DNA of 58,808 nucleotides, taken from NCBI GenBank assembly GCA_016293265.1, contig JAEDEN010000002.1, forward strand, positions 1 through 58,808, given 5' to 3'. Origin of the DNA: Oscillospiraceae bacterium (GTDB lineage: Bacteria; Bacillota; Clostridia; Oscillospirales; Oscillospiraceae). Below the pieces are notes generated by a model. That model made no database searches. It was not told the origin of the DNA and was given only the letters and a program-made list of their open reading frames with translations. Positions 58,227 through 58,808 of this stretch are shown here, one piece after another. Position 1 is the stretch's first letter. Every line of letters starts with the position of its first letter. The position numbers were made by a program, and so were the translations under genes.

Positions 58227-58566
58227 CTCAAGGTTCCTCCCTTTTCTAAACGAAATACTGCTCAACCAACATGGCACAAGCGGCGCGGGAAATCAAGAGG
58301 TTCCCGGAATATTGTTCAAAAATATGCTCCTGTAAGTCGATGCAGGAGCATTCTCGCAAGCTCCATCGTTACGAACTTCATCACACTGCGCCGCCGCAAA
58401 ACAGCAGACCGCTAAGCCGAATACCGGCGGGAACAGGCTCCTGCATTCCCAATAGTCGGTGTTGGCACGGTTTGCAAATTTTAAAATCTCAAAAAATATG
58501 AAAGAGGGGCTTGACTTTTCCCTTCGACTCTGATATATTAAATTTCGCCCTTCGTGGCTGATATTT
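58227..58566. other. Gap before the tRNA operon
   Basis: No protein gene is supported here. Only the tRNA promoter (58511-58539) and AT-rich sequence around 58470-58510 are seen. Confidence 0.6.
58511..58539 (+). promoter_or_regulatory. Promoter of the tRNA operon
   Basis: TTGACT (58511-58516), 17-base spacer, TATATT (58534-58539), 28 bases before the first tRNA. Confidence 0.82.
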
Positions 58567-58643
58567 GGCGGCGTAGCTCAGTTGGCCAGAGCATTCGGTT
58601 CATACCCGAAGTGTCACCGGTTCGAATCCAGTCGCCGCTACCA
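58567..58643 (+). tRNA. tRNA-Met(CAT), elongator type
   Basis: 77-base cloverleaf with encoded CCA (58641-58643). Acceptor stem closes with one G-U pair; D-arm GCTCAGTTGG, T-arm GTTCGAATCC. Anticodon CAT at 58601-58603. The sequence matches elongator tRNA-Met of Firmicutes rather than initiator (no C1-A72 mismatch); a tRNA-Ile2 (CAU with lysidine) is not fully excluded. Confidence 0.93.
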
Positions 58644-58644
58644 A

Positions 58645-58672
58645 GCCATGAAGCGCTTCGGCGCTTCATGGC
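58645..58672 (+). other. Perfect hairpin between tRNA-Met and tRNA-Glu
   Basis: GCCATGAAGCGC (58645-58656) pairs with GCGCTTCATGGC (58661-58672) around TTCG, a very stable UUCG tetraloop. No T-run follows, so it is a processing or spacer structure rather than a plain terminator. Confidence 0.7.
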
Positions 58673-58678
58673 CTACAT

Positions 58679-58753
58679 GGCCCGTTGGTCAAGTGGTTAA
58701 GACACGGCCCTTTCACGGCTGTAACATGGGTTCGAATCCCGTACGGGTCACCA
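58679..58753 (+). tRNA. tRNA-Glu(TTC)
   Basis: 75-base cloverleaf including CCA; acceptor pair GGCCCGT with ACGGGTC, discriminator A. Anticodon TTC at 58712-58714. Confidence 0.94.
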
Positions 58754-58756
58754 TAT

Positions 58757-58808
58757 GGAGGCTTAGCTCAGCTGGTTAGAGCGCCTGCTTCACACGCAGG
58801 AGGTCACT
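58757..58808 (+). tRNA. tRNA-Val(CAC), partial
   Basis: Starts GGAGGCT with D-arm and anticodon arm CCTGC-TTCACAC-GCAGG; anticodon CAC at 58791-58793. The T-arm and 3' acceptor strand are beyond the window edge. Confidence 0.88.

Noticed and set aside
1..58808. CRISPR arrays, insertion sequences, prophage genes
   Set aside because: No evenly spaced repeat-spacer unit, transposase, integrase or phage structural gene was seen on either strand.

Overview
The window is about 59 kb of GC-rich, gene-dense chromosome around a replication origin. The rpmH-rnpA-yidD-yidC-khpB block runs leftward and dnaA-dnaN-yaaA-recF-remB-gyrB-gyrA runs rightward. Gram-positive style Shine-Dalgarno sites, a T-box on glyS, CIRCE/HrcA control of groESL, ECF sigma/anti-sigma, an LTA-synthase-like sulfatase, an S-layer-homology protein and a monomeric group-B-type [FeFe] hydrogenase point to an anaerobic, high-GC Clostridia member, most likely Oscillospirales/Oscillospiraceae. 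This is inference from gene content only; no database search was possible.

Left part (1-11 kb): the tail of aspS; a yybP-ykoY (Mn2+)-type riboswitch with an overlapping terminator ahead of a Na+-pump beta-subunit homologue (OadB type) and a 42-residue OadG-like partner; a lipoprotein GH3 enzyme; an unknown membrane protein; an AlaX editing enzyme; then leftward genes for an NCS2 purine permease, an LTA-synthase-like enzyme with a regulated leader, and an ECF sigma/anti-sigma pair. Origin region (11-28 kb): glyS with T-box, the rpmH-to-khpB operon, oriC with DnaA boxes between dnaA and dnaN, then the dnaN-to-gyrA run, which also carries a PH-domain protein, RemB, two membrane proteins and a YczE-family gene between gyrB and gyrA.

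Middle (26.7-41 kb): Cof-type HAD phosphatase, rnhA, a DUF308 membrane protein, nadE, a split ThrE-type exporter, a zinc/cadmium efflux operon (ArsR regulator, free HMA protein, P1B ATPase) with a clear operator, a thioesterase, a DUF4340-response regulator-histidine kinase operon whose internal gap carries four DnaA-box-like repeats, and the [FeFe] hydrogenase. Converging on the hydrogenase is an operon for a TM1266-family hydrogenase-system regulator plus an NMT1/TauT-type ABC transporter, led by an unclassified RNA leader with a strong terminator.

Right part (43.5-58.8 kb): malQ, SPFH/NfeD pair, TPR membrane protein, an rRNA methyltransferase, a lipid kinase, a sugar acetyltransferase of different base composition, groESL, a truncated LysR remnant, an SLH-anchored M13 metallopeptidase, a flavodoxin-like protein, a GNAT acetyltransferase, and a tRNA operon (Met, Glu, Val) that runs off the right edge.

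Most interesting: (1) Mn2+-type riboswitch controlling a stand-alone OadB/small OadG pair; (2) the unclassified terminator-bearing leader ahead of the TM1266/ABC operon next to the hydrogenase; (3) the DnaA-box array inside a two-component operon 19 kb from oriC; (4) the SLH-M13 protease. All statistics-like judgements (GC, codon bias) are by eye.
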